A stretch of 64,000 bases of DNA from a bacterium (GCA_030430495.1 JAUIKM010000004.1:1-64000); one strand, 5' to 3'. Shown: positions 17,076 to 26,813, counted from the first letter of the stretch. Notes: generated by a model from the letters alone, not told the origin. Numbers and translations: made by a program.

Positions 17076-19646
17076 TTAAAAGTTGTACTGCGCACCGGCG
17101 GTTATCTGCCGCCGCGCGCCCACGAGAATTCCGGACGATGCCGACGCGTCGGGCTGCCCGGGGTTGGAATGCAGACGCGAAGCGATATACACTTCGTCCG
17201 TCAGATTTTTAACGGAGGCGAACAGACGCCAATCTTCGCCCAACATGTATTCAGCCGAAGCGTTGAAGATCGTGTAGGCCGGCACGGGACCGCTGTCGCC
17301 GCGGTTCGTCGTCGTTTCGAAGTTTTCAAAGTCCGTATAGACTTTGCTGACGTAGCGCGCATCGGCCCGAAGAGTCAGGCCGAAGTCGAAGCGTTTGTTT
17401 AAGCCGAACGAGAGCGTGTGTTCGGGCGCATAGGGCAGTTTGTTGCCGCTCAGGTCCACGTCGACGCCGGCGCGCAGAGCCGAGCGCACGACGCCGCTGA
17501 GTACTTCCGTGTGCAGATTTGTATAGGCGTAATCGATATCGGGCAGGACATCCCACAGTTGCGAAGTGCGCAGTACGCCGCCGCTCTCTATGCCAAAGGT
17601 TCGCGCACCGCCGAGATTCTTGAATGCCGTTCCACGGCCGGCGGCCACCAGATCTTCAATCTCCAGCAAAAAACCGGTTAACTCAAAAGCGTACCAGGAT
17701 TCGTTGACGCGGAAGCCGGCTTCGTAATTCCAGCTCTTTTCAGAACGCAGGTCCAGACCGTCATCGCCGGCATTCTGTCCGAAGTTGAGCACCTTGAGCG
17801 TGCCGCTGGAGGGCGGCGTAAAACCGCGGTGCACGCCGCCGTAAAAGTTAAATCCCCGCCACTGGTAGTTCAGGCCGATGCCGGGCAGCAGGACGCTGCT
17901 GGACCGATCCTGGTAGAGGCTGCCCTGCAGGCGGTCGATGCGCTCCTGTTCAAAGGTTTCCATGCGCAGCCCCAGGCGCACGGTCAGGTCGCCCCAATGC
18001 AGGCGCTCCTGGGCGAACATGGAAAGCGCCGTCGTTTCGTAGTGATGGCTCTGACCGACAATGTTAACCGTGGAGTCTTCGACATTCCGGATGAAGTACA
18101 CGCCTTCGCGCGCATCGGTCAGCGATCCCTCCTGGCGGTCGTCGATGAATCGCTCGAAGTGCAGGCGCGCACCCGCGTCGAGATATGCGTCGGCGCCTGC
18201 CACGGCGTGATGCCAGTTGTACGAATGTTCCGCGCCCAGCACGGAGAAGGTGCGCAGAATCCCGAAGTTGTTAATACCGCCGCCGACGCGAATCAGATCG
18301 CCCAGTTCGTAATACGGCACGGCAATAATGTTGTCGGGATGCGCCGGATCGTACTGCGAAGCTTTAACAAATACGTCGTACTCGCGCCACCAGCGGCGGT
18401 CAAAGTGGCTGGCATAGGCCTTGGACACGGCGATGACCGCGTCGCCGACGTTGCGCGTGTAAATCAGATCGAGCGCGTAGCGTTTAATCGTAAAAAGGTC
18501 GTCGTCTTTGGGGTTAAAATTCGGGTCGGTTTTGAAGGAATATTCCGTCAGTCCGGTGTAGGTTGCTTCGGCTTCTTCCAGGTTGACATTTGCTTTAATA
18601 TAGAGCATCGCGTCGGCGCTCAACTGGATGTTTGTTTTAAGCGTCGCGTTAAACTGCTCAAAGCTGTTATTGTCGCGGAATCCGTCGCCGCGCTTAAACA
18701 GAAGCTGCACTTCCGGATGAATGGTGGAATTGCCCCAGCCGCCGATCTCGGCAAATACGGAGGCGTAACCGTTTTCGCCGCCCGCCAAACGTGCAAAACC
18801 GCCGAAATCACTGCGCGGCCGCCGCGTGACGTAGTTGATGACGCCGCCCATGGTCTGCGGTCCGTACATGATCGACGCGGAGCCCTTGAGGATTTCCAGG
18901 TTGTCGATGCGTTCAACCGGCGGATTGTAATACATGTTGGGATACACGTAAATGGCGGGCTGAATCGGGATGCCGTCCTCCAGCACCAGCACGCGCGAAC
19001 TGCGTCGCGGGTTGAGTCCGCGTATCCCGATATTCATGCGCGAGTTTCCGAAACCGTCGTCGCCGAAACCGATTACTCCCGGCGCCTGGCGTAGAATTTC
19101 CTGCGTTCCGAGCGGCTGCACCTGTTGCATCGTGGCGCTGCTGATGATTTCGGCCGCGCCGGTCAGTCGTTTGTACACCGTCGGCGATTCACCGATGATT
19201 TCGACCGGTTCCTGATAAAATGTGGCCGGTCGCAGCGAAATATTGAGCGTTGCCAGTTCAAATTCGCGCACGTTAAAGTTTTCGCGATAGACTTGATAGC
19301 CGAGGTAGCGCGCCTCCACGACCACGCGGTCGGCGTCGAGGTTGACGATGCGGAACTCGCCTTTTTCATCGCTCAGAGCGCCGGCGATTACTTCTTCCTT
19401 GCGCAGCACGCGCAGCGTCACTCCCACCAGCGGCTGCCCCGTCGTCAGATCCGTCACTTTACCGGCAAATCCCCCTTTGGTCAGGGGCTCTGCGGCCGCT
19501 CCGGACACGGCTGCAATCGGCAGGGCCTGGACCGCAGCGCCGCCCGAACTCGCTTCAGCATCGTCGGCTTTAAGTTTATCTGGACAAAGTCCAAATACTG
19601 CAATCAGGCACAGAAAAGGGATATTTACGAACGCTTGGAGTCGCAC
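17076..19646 (-). CDS. TonB-dependent receptor, FecA-like
   Basis: 856 residues. After a signal peptide comes a carboxypeptidase-regulatory-like domain (about 58-140; GFAGKVTDLTTGQPLVGVTL). The plug domain runs to about 270, with QPLGTQEILRQAPGV and GIRGLNPRRSSRVLVLEDG, then RIDNLEILKGSASIMYGP, all very like FecA-type ferric siderophore receptors. The rest is a 22-strand-type barrel ending in AGAQYNF with C-terminal Phe. No separate FecR-type signalling extension was noticed. The start is GTG at 19646. It sits between a small lipoprotein (13 bp upstream) and a DUF4856 lipoprotein, so iron uptake is the likely job; the exact ligand is unknown. Confidence 0.92.
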   Translation of the reverse strand: MRLQAFVNIPFLCLIAVFGLCPDKLKADDAEASSGGAAVQALPIAAVSGAAAEPLTKGGFAGKVTDLTTGQPLVGVTLRVLRKEEVIAGALSDEKGEFRIVNLDADRVVVEARYLGYQVYRENFNVREFELATLNISLRPATFYQEPVEIIGESPTVYKRLTGAAEIISSATMQQVQPLGTQEILRQAPGVIGFGDDGFGNSRMNIGIRGLNPRRSSRVLVLEDGIPIQPAIYVYPNMYYNPPVERIDNLEILKGSASIMYGPQTMGGVINYVTRRPRSDFGGFARLAGGENGYASVFAEIGGWGNSTIHPEVQLLFKRGDGFRDNNSFEQFNATLKTNIQLSADAMLYIKANVNLEEAEATYTGLTEYSFKTDPNFNPKDDDLFTIKRYALDLIYTRNVGDAVIAVSKAYASHFDRRWWREYDVFVKASQYDPAHPDNIIAVPYYELGDLIRVGGGINNFGILRTFSVLGAEHSYNWHHAVAGADAYLDAGARLHFERFIDDRQEGSLTDAREGVYFIRNVEDSTVNIVGQSHHYETTALSMFAQERLHWGDLTVRLGLRMETFEQERIDRLQGSLYQDRSSSVLLPGIGLNYQWRGFNFYGGVHRGFTPPSSGTLKVLNFGQNAGDDGLDLRSEKSWNYEAGFRVNESWYAFELTGFLLEIEDLVAAGRGTAFKNLGGARTFGIESGGVLRTSQLWDVLPDIDYAYTNLHTEVLSGVVRSALRAGVDVDLSGNKLPYAPEHTLSFGLNKRFDFGLTLRADARYVSKVYTDFENFETTTNRGDSGPVPAYTIFNASAEYMLGEDWRLFASVKNLTDEVYIASRLHSNPGQPDASASSGILVGARRQITAGAQYNF

Positions 19647-19658
19647 GAGGACGTAACC

Positions 19659-19853
19659 TCAGAATGTTTCGGGATTTGCGGCTATGTCGCCGGGATCGGG
19701 CAGGTCGCTTTGAGCGGTATCCAGATTGATAATGCCGTAGCTGCCGCCGCCGTCATCCTTGGGATCGCCGGGCTCCAGGATTGGATCGTCTTCGCAGCCC
19801 GAAAAGACCACGGAAGACAGCAGAACACAACAAAAAAGGAATGCGCGACGCAT
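19659..19853 (-). CDS. Small lipoprotein heading the iron operon
   Basis: 64 residues. The signal peptide ends in the lipobox VFSGC, followed by EDDP, again acidic just after the Cys. The remaining 45 residues are Asp-, Gly- and Pro-rich and look disordered (DPKDDGGGSYGII). No family known. A clear promoter stands 38 bases upstream, and the TonB receptor begins 13 bp after the stop. It may be a small surface partner of the receptor (inference). Confidence 0.7.
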   Translation of the reverse strand: MRRAFLFCCVLLSSVVFSGCEDDPILEPGDPKDDGGGSYGIINLDTAQSDLPDPGDIAANPETF

Positions 19854-19890
19854 CTGTTCTTTTTATCTGGATTTAGTACAAATAAGATCA

Positions 19891-19923
19891 CAAATATACG
19901 ACCTGATTTGTCTGCTTTCCAAA
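19891..19923 (-). promoter_or_regulatory. Bacteroidota-type promoter for the iron operon
   Basis: On the minus strand TTTG (19920-19923) is followed 21 bases later by TATATTTG (19891-19898), matching the Bacteroidota consensus TTTG / TAnnTTTG. The predicted start is about 30 bases before the lipoprotein ATG. I see no clear Fur box. Confidence 0.75.
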
Positions 19924-19953
19924 CCATTTTTATTGGCCCGGCCCTTGCAGCTC

Positions 19954-20160
19954 AGCCCCGCCGCGGAAGGTGAAAGAGCCACGATGTCTCACGGGCCTGA
20001 AAACTGGACGCCGGCAAGCCTCCGGGCGGTCTCAGGCCCCACAGTCTCACGCTGCCCACCTGTCCGGCGCGTCGGTCCGGGCAGCGCACAACCCTGAATG
20101 TCGCGGCCCGGCCGGACAGATGAAGACCGTGCAAGGCGCAGGTCTGGTCCGTTCAGACGC
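19954..20160. other. GC-rich, highly structured intergenic stretch (possible ncRNA)
   Basis: No gene. Perfect complementary arms: GGGCCTGA (19993-20000) with TCAGGCCC (20032-20039); CGCTGCCC (20050-20057) with GGGCAGCG (20079-20086); CTGTCCGGC (20060-20068) with GCCGGACAG (20111-20119); and AGACC-TGC (20124-20132) with GCA-GGTCT (20138-20145). The third pairs the loop of the second with downstream sequence, as in a pseudoknot, or is an alternative fold. No known riboswitch consensus was matched. Strand unknown. It lies just before the 282-bp repeat. Confidence 0.5.
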
Positions 20161-20165
20161 AAATG

Positions 20166-20447
20166 ACGCCCGTTGACCGCGATTCTGCGCTACGTTCAGT
20201 TTTTTGCCGATGGCGGGCATTGACTTATTGATTAGACTTGTTGCGACGGCGGAGGTACTAGTGATTCGCCGTCCGCGCGGCAGAGATTTTACAACCTGAA
20301 AAATTCAGGGTGGGAGGTCTATATGTTGCGGTATAAGGACTTTACGAGGCGGAGGCGGGGAGGCACCCTTAGATCAAGCGGGAGGTACGCCCAAAATTTT
20401 CAGCCTGCCCGTTCAACACTCAAAACCGCCCGTTCACACCCAAAAAC
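20166..20447 (+). repeat. 282-bp dispersed repeat, copy 1
   Basis: Almost identical to 27801-28081, with about a dozen substitutions and one 1-bp difference near 20365. Inside are hairpins GACGGCG (20245-20251) with CGCCGTC (20267-20273) and CCTGAA-AAA-TTCAGG (20295-20309). A ribosome-site-like GGGAGG then stands six bases before ATG 20323. The frame from that ATG is shifted between copies, so it is not a conserved gene. The end carries the CGCCCGTT motif, the reverse of AACGGGCG. Confidence 0.92.
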
Positions 20448-21030
20448 CGTCCGCTTGTCGCTCTCCTTCCGCTACCCACTCTCACGTCCCTCTCCGGACC
20501 GCTACATATCCCATTTCTCTCGCAATTTGTCGATCCCGGCAATCGGCCGCAGCCGTCAAGTATTGCCAATCCACTTCGGCGACCCCGCTTCAATGTTTTT
20601 ATGTCAGTTTCGAACAACGAGTCAGTTCACTCGCCGCCTGCTACAAGGTAAAAACGGGCCGATTGACAACCGGATCAGCGCTCTGAACTTCCAGCCCGAT
20701 GACAAACAAGAAAAAAAGCAAGCCGGAACGGCGCGGCGATCTGGATTGCACAAAGTGCGTGTAATAAGACTGCCGGGAACACAGGTCGACAGCTCTACAT
20801 CCACATTCTTGCAGGCCTGAAAACAATGCTCTTTGTATAACAAGGACATGGTTTAAATGGCCTCGCCAAATGGGAGTAAATACGGAAACGCGCAGTCGGA
20901 AAATGTGAAGAGTTAAAAACAATTAATGTGGAAGTCAGACAACTTTTGTGTATTGCACAAATTGCCAATACAGATGCCGGTCATTAATTTTTGCACTGTA
21001 AATTTTTAGCAGCAGCTAAATTCTTTTTGG
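20448..21030. other. Gap upstream of the large exported protein
   Basis: No supportable gene. Polypyrimidine-rich at 20450-20520, then one TGACAAACAAG-family element (20700-20726) and AT-rich sequence from about 20860 towards the next gene. Confidence 0.5.
20700..20726 (+). repeat. TGACAAACAAG-family intergenic element (best example)
   Basis: Reads TGACAAACAAGAAAAAAAGC then AAGCCGG. This copy best shows the full element: core, A-rich spacer and AAGCAAGCCGG end. Confidence 0.65.
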
Positions 21031-21038
21031 TAAGTTTG
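21003..21038 (+). promoter_or_regulatory. Possible promoter of the large exported protein
   Basis: TAAGTTTG at 21031-21038 fits the TAnnTTTG box, and a T-rich stretch (TTTTTAG, 21003) stands at about the right distance but is not a true TTTG. The start codon at 21102 is about 60 bases downstream. Confidence 0.4.
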
Positions 21039-21101
21039 TACTCCAGCCCTCCATTAATGGATCATCTCTTTTTTCTACACTTCTTACAAGAGTTTAACAT
21101 C

Positions 21102-24100
21102 ATGCACTTCAATTTCGCAACACTGGGGCGGAAAATCCCACCTGCTGCCCGAGCTGCCCAAATCCCCCCATTTGTTTTGTTTGTTTTGTTGGCTGTTTTT
21201 CTCGCTGGTGTCGCCGAATCCCGCGCACAATGCACCGGTAGTATTTTCATGCTTTCTCCTGTTGAACAGGACGTCGACGTCGAGCTGAGTCCCGAGATCA
21301 GATTGATGACAAACTTCCCGATCGATGCAGGAACCGTGAAAGCAAAAACCCCTTATTGCAGCACGGAATGGGACCAAAGTTGCAGCCCGACGATGCTGGT
21401 CATCCCAAAAGACATCGCACTGGCATATCCGGAAAACCTGTGGCCTCTGTACGCCTTCAGCGGTACGGTAACGGTTGAAAATCAAACGCATCTGGTTTTT
21501 ACGCCGGACGACGGCCGCGAGCTGGAATACTCCATGGAGTATTCAATCATCATCAGGGACCTGTGGGTTGAAGACGCCTACACAAGTTGTGTGGATATTA
21601 TTAATACAGAGCTCCAACTGGCGTTTACGACGGTAAGCCTGCCGCCGGTTCTGGTCAGCACGACGCTGGGCGACGACAACGTCATTGCGTGTTCCGACAA
21701 CATCGTGTCGAATTTCAAGAGCGAAGTTTCGTCCGTGACGGCGCCGCAGGGCGACATCGTCAGCCTGGGAATCGTCAGTGGTGTAGACCAGGTCGACGGA
21801 AGCCTGCTCACCGCACCGGTGAACGTTGTCTCGGTAATCGGCGTTGACGGCAAGTCGATCGTCACCGATCCGGTTGCTCCGCTGATTCCCGGCGAGCAGT
21901 ACATTCTCAACGTCAATGTCGAGTACATCACGGGCGATCCGGACGACAACCAGGAGATTGTATTCGGCGTGCGCGAAGCGGCTGAAATCAGCCTGAGCGC
22001 CGTGCCGGCCGATCCGCTGGAAGTCCTGCCGACCTCGTCGCTCCCCTATCTCGACTCGCGCACGTACGCGCTGTATCCGGACGAGGCAATCAAGGTTTTC
22101 ACGCCGCAGTACCTTGGAGACTTCTACCTGAAGCGTTGGATTTCTCCCGAGGAGCCGGAGTTCGACGGCAGCATCCTGCCCGAACTTGACATCGTCAGAT
22201 CCTGCCACAACCTGCAGAACTTCACACTGACGGCCGAGTACGCGCGCATCCCCGAAGATACCTACGTGATTTCGCAGTCCGCCGGCGGAACCATTCTGGC
22301 ATACGGCTACGACGATGAACCCGTAACCGGAGAGTTCACGCTGCCGATGAAGGAAGGCGAGGAACTGCACCTGATTGCGGTACCGAATTCCGGCTACAGC
22401 TTTTCACACTGGACGAGCCCCAACCTGCCGGGCGTCGACGGCGGAACGCTGGCCGAGATTTCAATACCGGCGCGCGATGCTTATATCTACGCCTCCAATC
22501 GATTTGACATCGGCGTCGTTTTTGAATTGGCGGTGGAATGCACGGAGTTCACGTTTGAAGTTAACATCTGGAAAACGACAACTGATCCGGACGAGCTGAT
22601 AGACATCGCCAATGCCAATGTTAACTGGACAACCGTAACATCGACCAAACTGTCCGGCACTCATACGGTACCGACAACCGCGCCGGACACGTACACATTT
22701 AACCTGGATGCCTTTATTCTGCCGGAGATGCAGGAGTGTTATTACATTGACTACTTCTGGTCGTCGGACGGACAAAAACAGGGCACGCCGTACGGTGATC
22801 CGGCTATCGGCACGAACCTCAGCAACGGATTTACGCTTAACAATCCCGGCACGTGTTCGATGTCGATCAACGTCTACGTTAAACGCAAGAAATACAACCT
22901 GACGGTGGAAATGTCGATGGAAGACGACAAAGACCTGCCCTGGCAGCGCGACGTCGATCTGTTAAAAATCGACAATGTCGGCAGGAAAAAACAAGGGCCG
23001 ATCATTGAGCGCAACGCCGACAATGAGATTGTGTCCGTCAAGTACATCTACGAATACGGCTGCGGCGATGAAGCAATCTGGAGTCCGACGGTTCGCGCCG
23101 GCCAGACGTCGTTTGAAACGAACATCTGGTTGTGCCCCGACGGAAGTCCCTCAAACGACGACCTGTGGTGCGCTCCGGAATACCCGGATCCCTATCCCAA
23201 GACGCTCAAGATTCTGATGGATCAGGACTGGCGAATTCACCACGAATTCAAAGGGAATTTCCGCATTACGCACATCATGTATTTCGATCCCGAAAACCCC
23301 GGCAACATTATCGAAAAGAATGTTACCGGCACCGAGAACCTGTTCATCAGCGACTACGCGCCGGTCATTGACCTCAACGAGGACATCCCCAACTTGCAAC
23401 CTCTGTCGTTGACGCCATGCGCCAACTCCGGTGAACTGCACCGCACCTACCCGGAGATTCGCTTCCGCTTTTCCGAGCCGGTCGATGAGGCAAGTCTGGC
23501 CATCGGCAACCTGAAGGTGGAAGACTACAATGGCGCTCTTCGCGAAGATCTGCGGAACAACACCTTCTATTTCTACAACAGCGGCCACAACGGCACACTG
23601 TTAAACAATGGCGATGAAGTCGCGCTTGACCTGTTCAACGGCAGTTTTGTGTATATGTGCCACATGAACAAGATCAGAATTTCTACAAACGACAAGATCA
23701 AGTCCGCTACCGGCGCAAAGTTGTCCAATCCCTTCCCGTATGGAAAAACCAAACGAACGGAATTCCCCAGTTTTTATGGCTGGGTGGCGGATTCCAGGGT
23801 TTATGCTGAAAACGACAACTGTCTGTTTTCTTCTTCCCCCGATGTTATCGTCTACGGCTATGCAGCCGCCGGCGACGGCGAGATCTTGTCCGGCAGTATG
23901 ATCGAGCAGGAAAACCCGCAGCTGCGATTCCCTTCGAGCGGCGCGTTTCAGGATCAGGACAGGAACGACATTGTGACCCTCTGCTCCAATATTTTGTTGG
24001 TTCCGAACCTGAAACAATCGACCGTCATCAACCACGGCTGGCTGTTTATCGATGAAGGAAGCGACGGTTCGAACAAATATTCGAACACGATCGACGGAGT

Positions 24101-24344
24101 GCGTTCGGTGCTGAAAGACGTTTTGCCGTCCGACTGGAACGTCGCTCTCGGACTGGCCCGCGAGGCCGCCAAGTACTTTGAAGCCTCGTGCAACGACCGC
24201 GAAATGGGCCGCCTGCAGGTCTGGACGACCTACCAATCGCGTCGCTGGAATACGCGCGGTTTGTACATTCGCACAACGACTATCAGCCGCGCCGGTGAAA
24301 TGGACCTGAATTACCAACACATGATCGGCGATGTTTACGACTGA
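21102..24344 (+). CDS. Large exported protein with Ig-like and InlB-type repeats
   Basis: 1080 residues. The signal peptide has its hydrophobic core at about 22-38 (PFVLFVLLAVFLAGVAESRAQ). A SbsA-type Ig-like domain lies at about 48-165 (VEQDVDVELSPEIRLMTNFP), and a second of the same kind at about 765-880 (CANSGELHRTYPEIRFRFSE). Two divergent InlB/bacterial repeats lie near 300-490 (for example EELHLIAVPNSGYSFSHW). No T9SS tail is visible at the end. ATG 21102 is preferred to 21057 because it gives a normal signal peptide and suits the promoter. It is followed by two more exported proteins. Probably an adhesin or surface protein. Confidence 0.75.
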   Translation: MHFNFATLGRKIPPAARAAQIPPFVLFVLLAVFLAGVAESRAQCTGSIFMLSPVEQDVDVELSPEIRLMTNFPIDAGTVKAKTPYCSTEWDQSCSPTMLVIPKDIALAYPENLWPLYAFSGTVTVENQTHLVFTPDDGRELEYSMEYSIIIRDLWVEDAYTSCVDIINTELQLAFTTVSLPPVLVSTTLGDDNVIACSDNIVSNFKSEVSSVTAPQGDIVSLGIVSGVDQVDGSLLTAPVNVVSVIGVDGKSIVTDPVAPLIPGEQYILNVNVEYITGDPDDNQEIVFGVREAAEISLSAVPADPLEVLPTSSLPYLDSRTYALYPDEAIKVFTPQYLGDFYLKRWISPEEPEFDGSILPELDIVRSCHNLQNFTLTAEYARIPEDTYVISQSAGGTILAYGYDDEPVTGEFTLPMKEGEELHLIAVPNSGYSFSHWTSPNLPGVDGGTLAEISIPARDAYIYASNRFDIGVVFELAVECTEFTFEVNIWKTTTDPDELIDIANANVNWTTVTSTKLSGTHTVPTTAPDTYTFNLDAFILPEMQECYYIDYFWSSDGQKQGTPYGDPAIGTNLSNGFTLNNPGTCSMSINVYVKRKKYNLTVEMSMEDDKDLPWQRDVDLLKIDNVGRKKQGPIIERNADNEIVSVKYIYEYGCGDEAIWSPTVRAGQTSFETNIWLCPDGSPSNDDLWCAPEYPDPYPKTLKILMDQDWRIHHEFKGNFRITHIMYFDPENPGNIIEKNVTGTENLFISDYAPVIDLNEDIPNLQPLSLTPCANSGELHRTYPEIRFRFSEPVDEASLAIGNLKVEDYNGALREDLRNNTFYFYNSGHNGTLLNNGDEVALDLFNGSFVYMCHMNKIRISTNDKIKSATGAKLSNPFPYGKTKRTEFPSFYGWVADSRVYAENDNCLFSSSPDVIVYGYAAAGDGEILSGSMIEQENPQLRFPSSGAFQDQDRNDIVTLCSNILLVPNLKQSTVINHGWLFIDEGSDGSNKYSNTIDGVRSVLKDVLPSDWNVALGLAREAAKYFEASCNDREMGRLQVWTTYQSRRWNTRGLYIRTTTISRAGEMDLNYQHMIGDVYD

Positions 24345-24382
24345 TCCATGATTGGTGCAACAGCCGGTTGACTTTTGCAACA

Positions 24383-24420
24383 CTCTCCCTGCCGGACTCT
24401 TGTTTGTCCCGCAGGGAGAG
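24383..24420. other. Perfect 10-bp hairpin enclosing a TGACAAACAAG-family element
   Basis: CTCTCCCTGC (24383-24392) pairs perfectly with GCAGGGAGAG (24411-24420). The 18-base loop carries CTTGTTTGTC, the reverse of the family core. No T-run follows on the plus strand (TCCCTTGAAC), so it is not a standard terminator; it may be an mRNA-processing or stability structure between the two genes. Confidence 0.7.
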
Positions 24421-24457
24421 TCCCTTGAACCGGCCGCCAAATTTGAGGAACACGGAT

Positions 24458-26746
24458 ATGAAATCGATCACGAGCGCCATCATTGCCCTCCTGCTGTGGC
24501 TGAACGTCGCCACGGCCGAAGGGGCGGAAAACATCAACTGGATACGCGCCGGCAACATCGCTGAAATCACGGGATTCAGTCAGATGAGCCCGGATAAATT
24601 GTACCTGGCCCTGGCCGACCCCGCCGGGGCAATCAAAATTGTGGATACGCGGACCGGCGACCTGCACCTTGTGCTGGAGCACATCCCCGAGGATTTTTCG
24701 CGCAGGTTTACCGGCGGCGTTCGAATGAAAATGTCGTTTAACACTGTGAACAATGAATTCGCGGCCCTGGTGTTCGCCGGAGACGGCAGTACCGACGCGG
24801 CGATCTACGATCTGGATGACGGCGCATTCAAGCGCTACATCGATTTCCAGCACAATGCAGGCGAACTTGACGCCAACTCGATCCTCTTCACTCCCGACGG
24901 CGCAGCTCTGCTGTCCCTCAGGTATCAGTCAAGTTTTGACGTGTTTGCCGGTGAAGCCGACAATACAATCCAGGTGTGGAACGCGGTGAGCGGCGAACAT
25001 CTGCGAAGCATAGAATTGGATCAGAGCGAGCTGTATCTGGCGACAATCTCGGCCGACGGCAAGGTGTTGGCCGCCGCCGACCGCCTGGGACACATTTTTG
25101 TGTACGACATGCAGTCGAACACAACGCGGAGAACAATCGCAGTTAACAGCGACCTGGCAGATGAGCGCGTCTTCGTCGACCTGACTCTTTCCTCGGACGG
25201 CGCAATCGTTGCCGGCGCAACGGCGGACTTCGCCGGCGTCGGGGTCTGGAACACGCTCTCGGGCGTCGAGATTCAGCATTTTGATGAATTGCAACACACG
25301 GTCAACGCGGATCTCTCTGCCGCCGGCGATCGCCTCGTTTACTCGTCTCCCGCCGGCGGCGTCATCCGTTCGCTTGAAAACGGCGCGGTGCTGAACGCGG
25401 TCTCCCCGTCGTATTTCTTTCCGGATGAAGCCTTTTTTGCGGCGGATGCAACGAATCTCATTCTGCTCGAAAACACTTTTGCCCGCGCCGATGTGATTAA
25501 CATCGCGTCGAATCAGGTGGAACGTTCGCTGTTGACATTCAGCGAGGGGCTCTGGGCCTGCGAGTTCACAAATGACGGAAGTTATGTTGCCGCGTTTGAA
25601 GGTTATATCGATCCGCTTCTCTACGTTCTGAGCGCAAGCGACGGCGTAGTTCAGCGCGTCTTCGAACCCGACATCGTGGATGGACAGATGTGGTTTGCGC
25701 TTTCTCCCGACAGCCGCAACATAGCTTTCAGCTCGGCGGACAAGGGCATTTCCATCTCCGACATCGTGTCGGGCGATCAGTTGCGTCTGCTGCCGGGCAT
25801 GGATGATTCCGGCATCGTGGAAGGCTGTTTCGCTGCAGACGGTCAGCAGTTCGCCGCTGCCACGGCATCGCGTTCCGTGCGCGTGTGGCGCCTGGATGAG
25901 CCCGGTATGACGCTTGACCTCGAAGTTCCCGACGGCGATGTGTTGCAGCTGGCGTTTACAAGCGACGGCGGCACACTGCGCGGCGTGGTAAAAAACGACG
26001 TCGCAAACATCGTCGAATGGGACCTGGGCACGACCTCGCTGACAAGAATATCGGACGAGTCCTTTTCGGCAAGTAACGACATGTATCAATCCATCGCCTT
26101 TTCATCCGATGCTTCGGTCTTTGTGACGAGCCGGCATCCCACCCAGTACTGGCAACTCGATGATTCCTGGACGCGCAGCTTCATAAATACAACTGCCGCC
26201 GGCACACTCAACTGCGTGGCGATATCGCCGGACAGGAAGTTCGTGGCAACGGGAGGTGAAGACAATGTTGTGCGAATCTGGGATGTGAATGCAAACAGCG
26301 AGATTCTGGTACTTGACGACTATCCCAGCCGCACGGGCATTCCGGAGGTTCGTCAGTTGTGCCTCGCCTTCTCGCCCGACGGCAAGTCCCTGCTGTCCGG
26401 CAGCAGCGACGCAACACTTGTTCAATGGGATGTATCGGATATCGTGTCATCCGTTGAGTCAAAAACGGGGCACATGAAATCGGCTCAACTGGACCTGCAG
26501 GTAGCTCCCAATCCGTTCTCGTCCGTCGCCCGGCTAAACGTATCTGCGGCGACTGCCAGTACAATCCACTTCGTGCTGTACGACGCAGTCGGCGTTAAAT
26601 GCGCGGAATTTGAACGGCATCCCGGACAAGGAAACGACGGCAGTTTCGACATCGCGCTGGTCGACAAGATTGCAAACGGCAGCTACTTTCTTGTGGCCTA
26701 CATCGACGGCAAGGTTGTTGGTTCGACAAATATTCACAAGCTGTGA
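24458..26746 (+). CDS. WD40-like beta-propeller protein with T9SS sorting domain
   Basis: 762 residues. A signal peptide (SAIIALLLWLNVATAEGA) is followed by a WD40/YVTN-type propeller, with repeats such as NTIQVWNAVSGEHLRSIEL and NVVRIWDVNANSEILVLDD. Residues about 680-762 form a type IX secretion C-terminal sorting domain (LQVAPNPFSSVARLNVSA, ending NGSYFLVAYIDGK). It is thus likely carried across the outer membrane and attached or released. ATG 24458 has GAGGA eight bases upstream. It lies 114 bp after the large Ig-like protein and 67 bp before another T9SS protein. Confidence 0.85.
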   Translation: MKSITSAIIALLLWLNVATAEGAENINWIRAGNIAEITGFSQMSPDKLYLALADPAGAIKIVDTRTGDLHLVLEHIPEDFSRRFTGGVRMKMSFNTVNNEFAALVFAGDGSTDAAIYDLDDGAFKRYIDFQHNAGELDANSILFTPDGAALLSLRYQSSFDVFAGEADNTIQVWNAVSGEHLRSIELDQSELYLATISADGKVLAAADRLGHIFVYDMQSNTTRRTIAVNSDLADERVFVDLTLSSDGAIVAGATADFAGVGVWNTLSGVEIQHFDELQHTVNADLSAAGDRLVYSSPAGGVIRSLENGAVLNAVSPSYFFPDEAFFAADATNLILLENTFARADVINIASNQVERSLLTFSEGLWACEFTNDGSYVAAFEGYIDPLLYVLSASDGVVQRVFEPDIVDGQMWFALSPDSRNIAFSSADKGISISDIVSGDQLRLLPGMDDSGIVEGCFAADGQQFAAATASRSVRVWRLDEPGMTLDLEVPDGDVLQLAFTSDGGTLRGVVKNDVANIVEWDLGTTSLTRISDESFSASNDMYQSIAFSSDASVFVTSRHPTQYWQLDDSWTRSFINTTAAGTLNCVAISPDRKFVATGGEDNVVRIWDVNANSEILVLDDYPSRTGIPEVRQLCLAFSPDGKSLLSGSSDATLVQWDVSDIVSSVESKTGHMKSAQLDLQVAPNPFSSVARLNVSAATASTIHFVLYDAVGVKCAEFERHPGQGNDGSFDIALVDKIANGSYFLVAYIDGKVVGSTNIHKL

Positions 26747-26813
26747 GTTCGAGCTTGCAGCGGGCATTTAACCTTTTACATTGACAAGTAAAACTTCAAA
26801 CATACACGACAAA

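Noticed and set aside
19990-20150. TPP, cobalamin or cyclic-di-GMP riboswitch
   Set aside because: Short strings such as CTGAGA and ACGCCGGCAAGCC recall them, but the required conserved cores and order are absent.
20323-20820. Gene starting at the GGGAGG-ATG in the dispersed repeat
   Set aside because: The second copy is frameshifted after about 16 codons, and the composition of the product is low in complexity.
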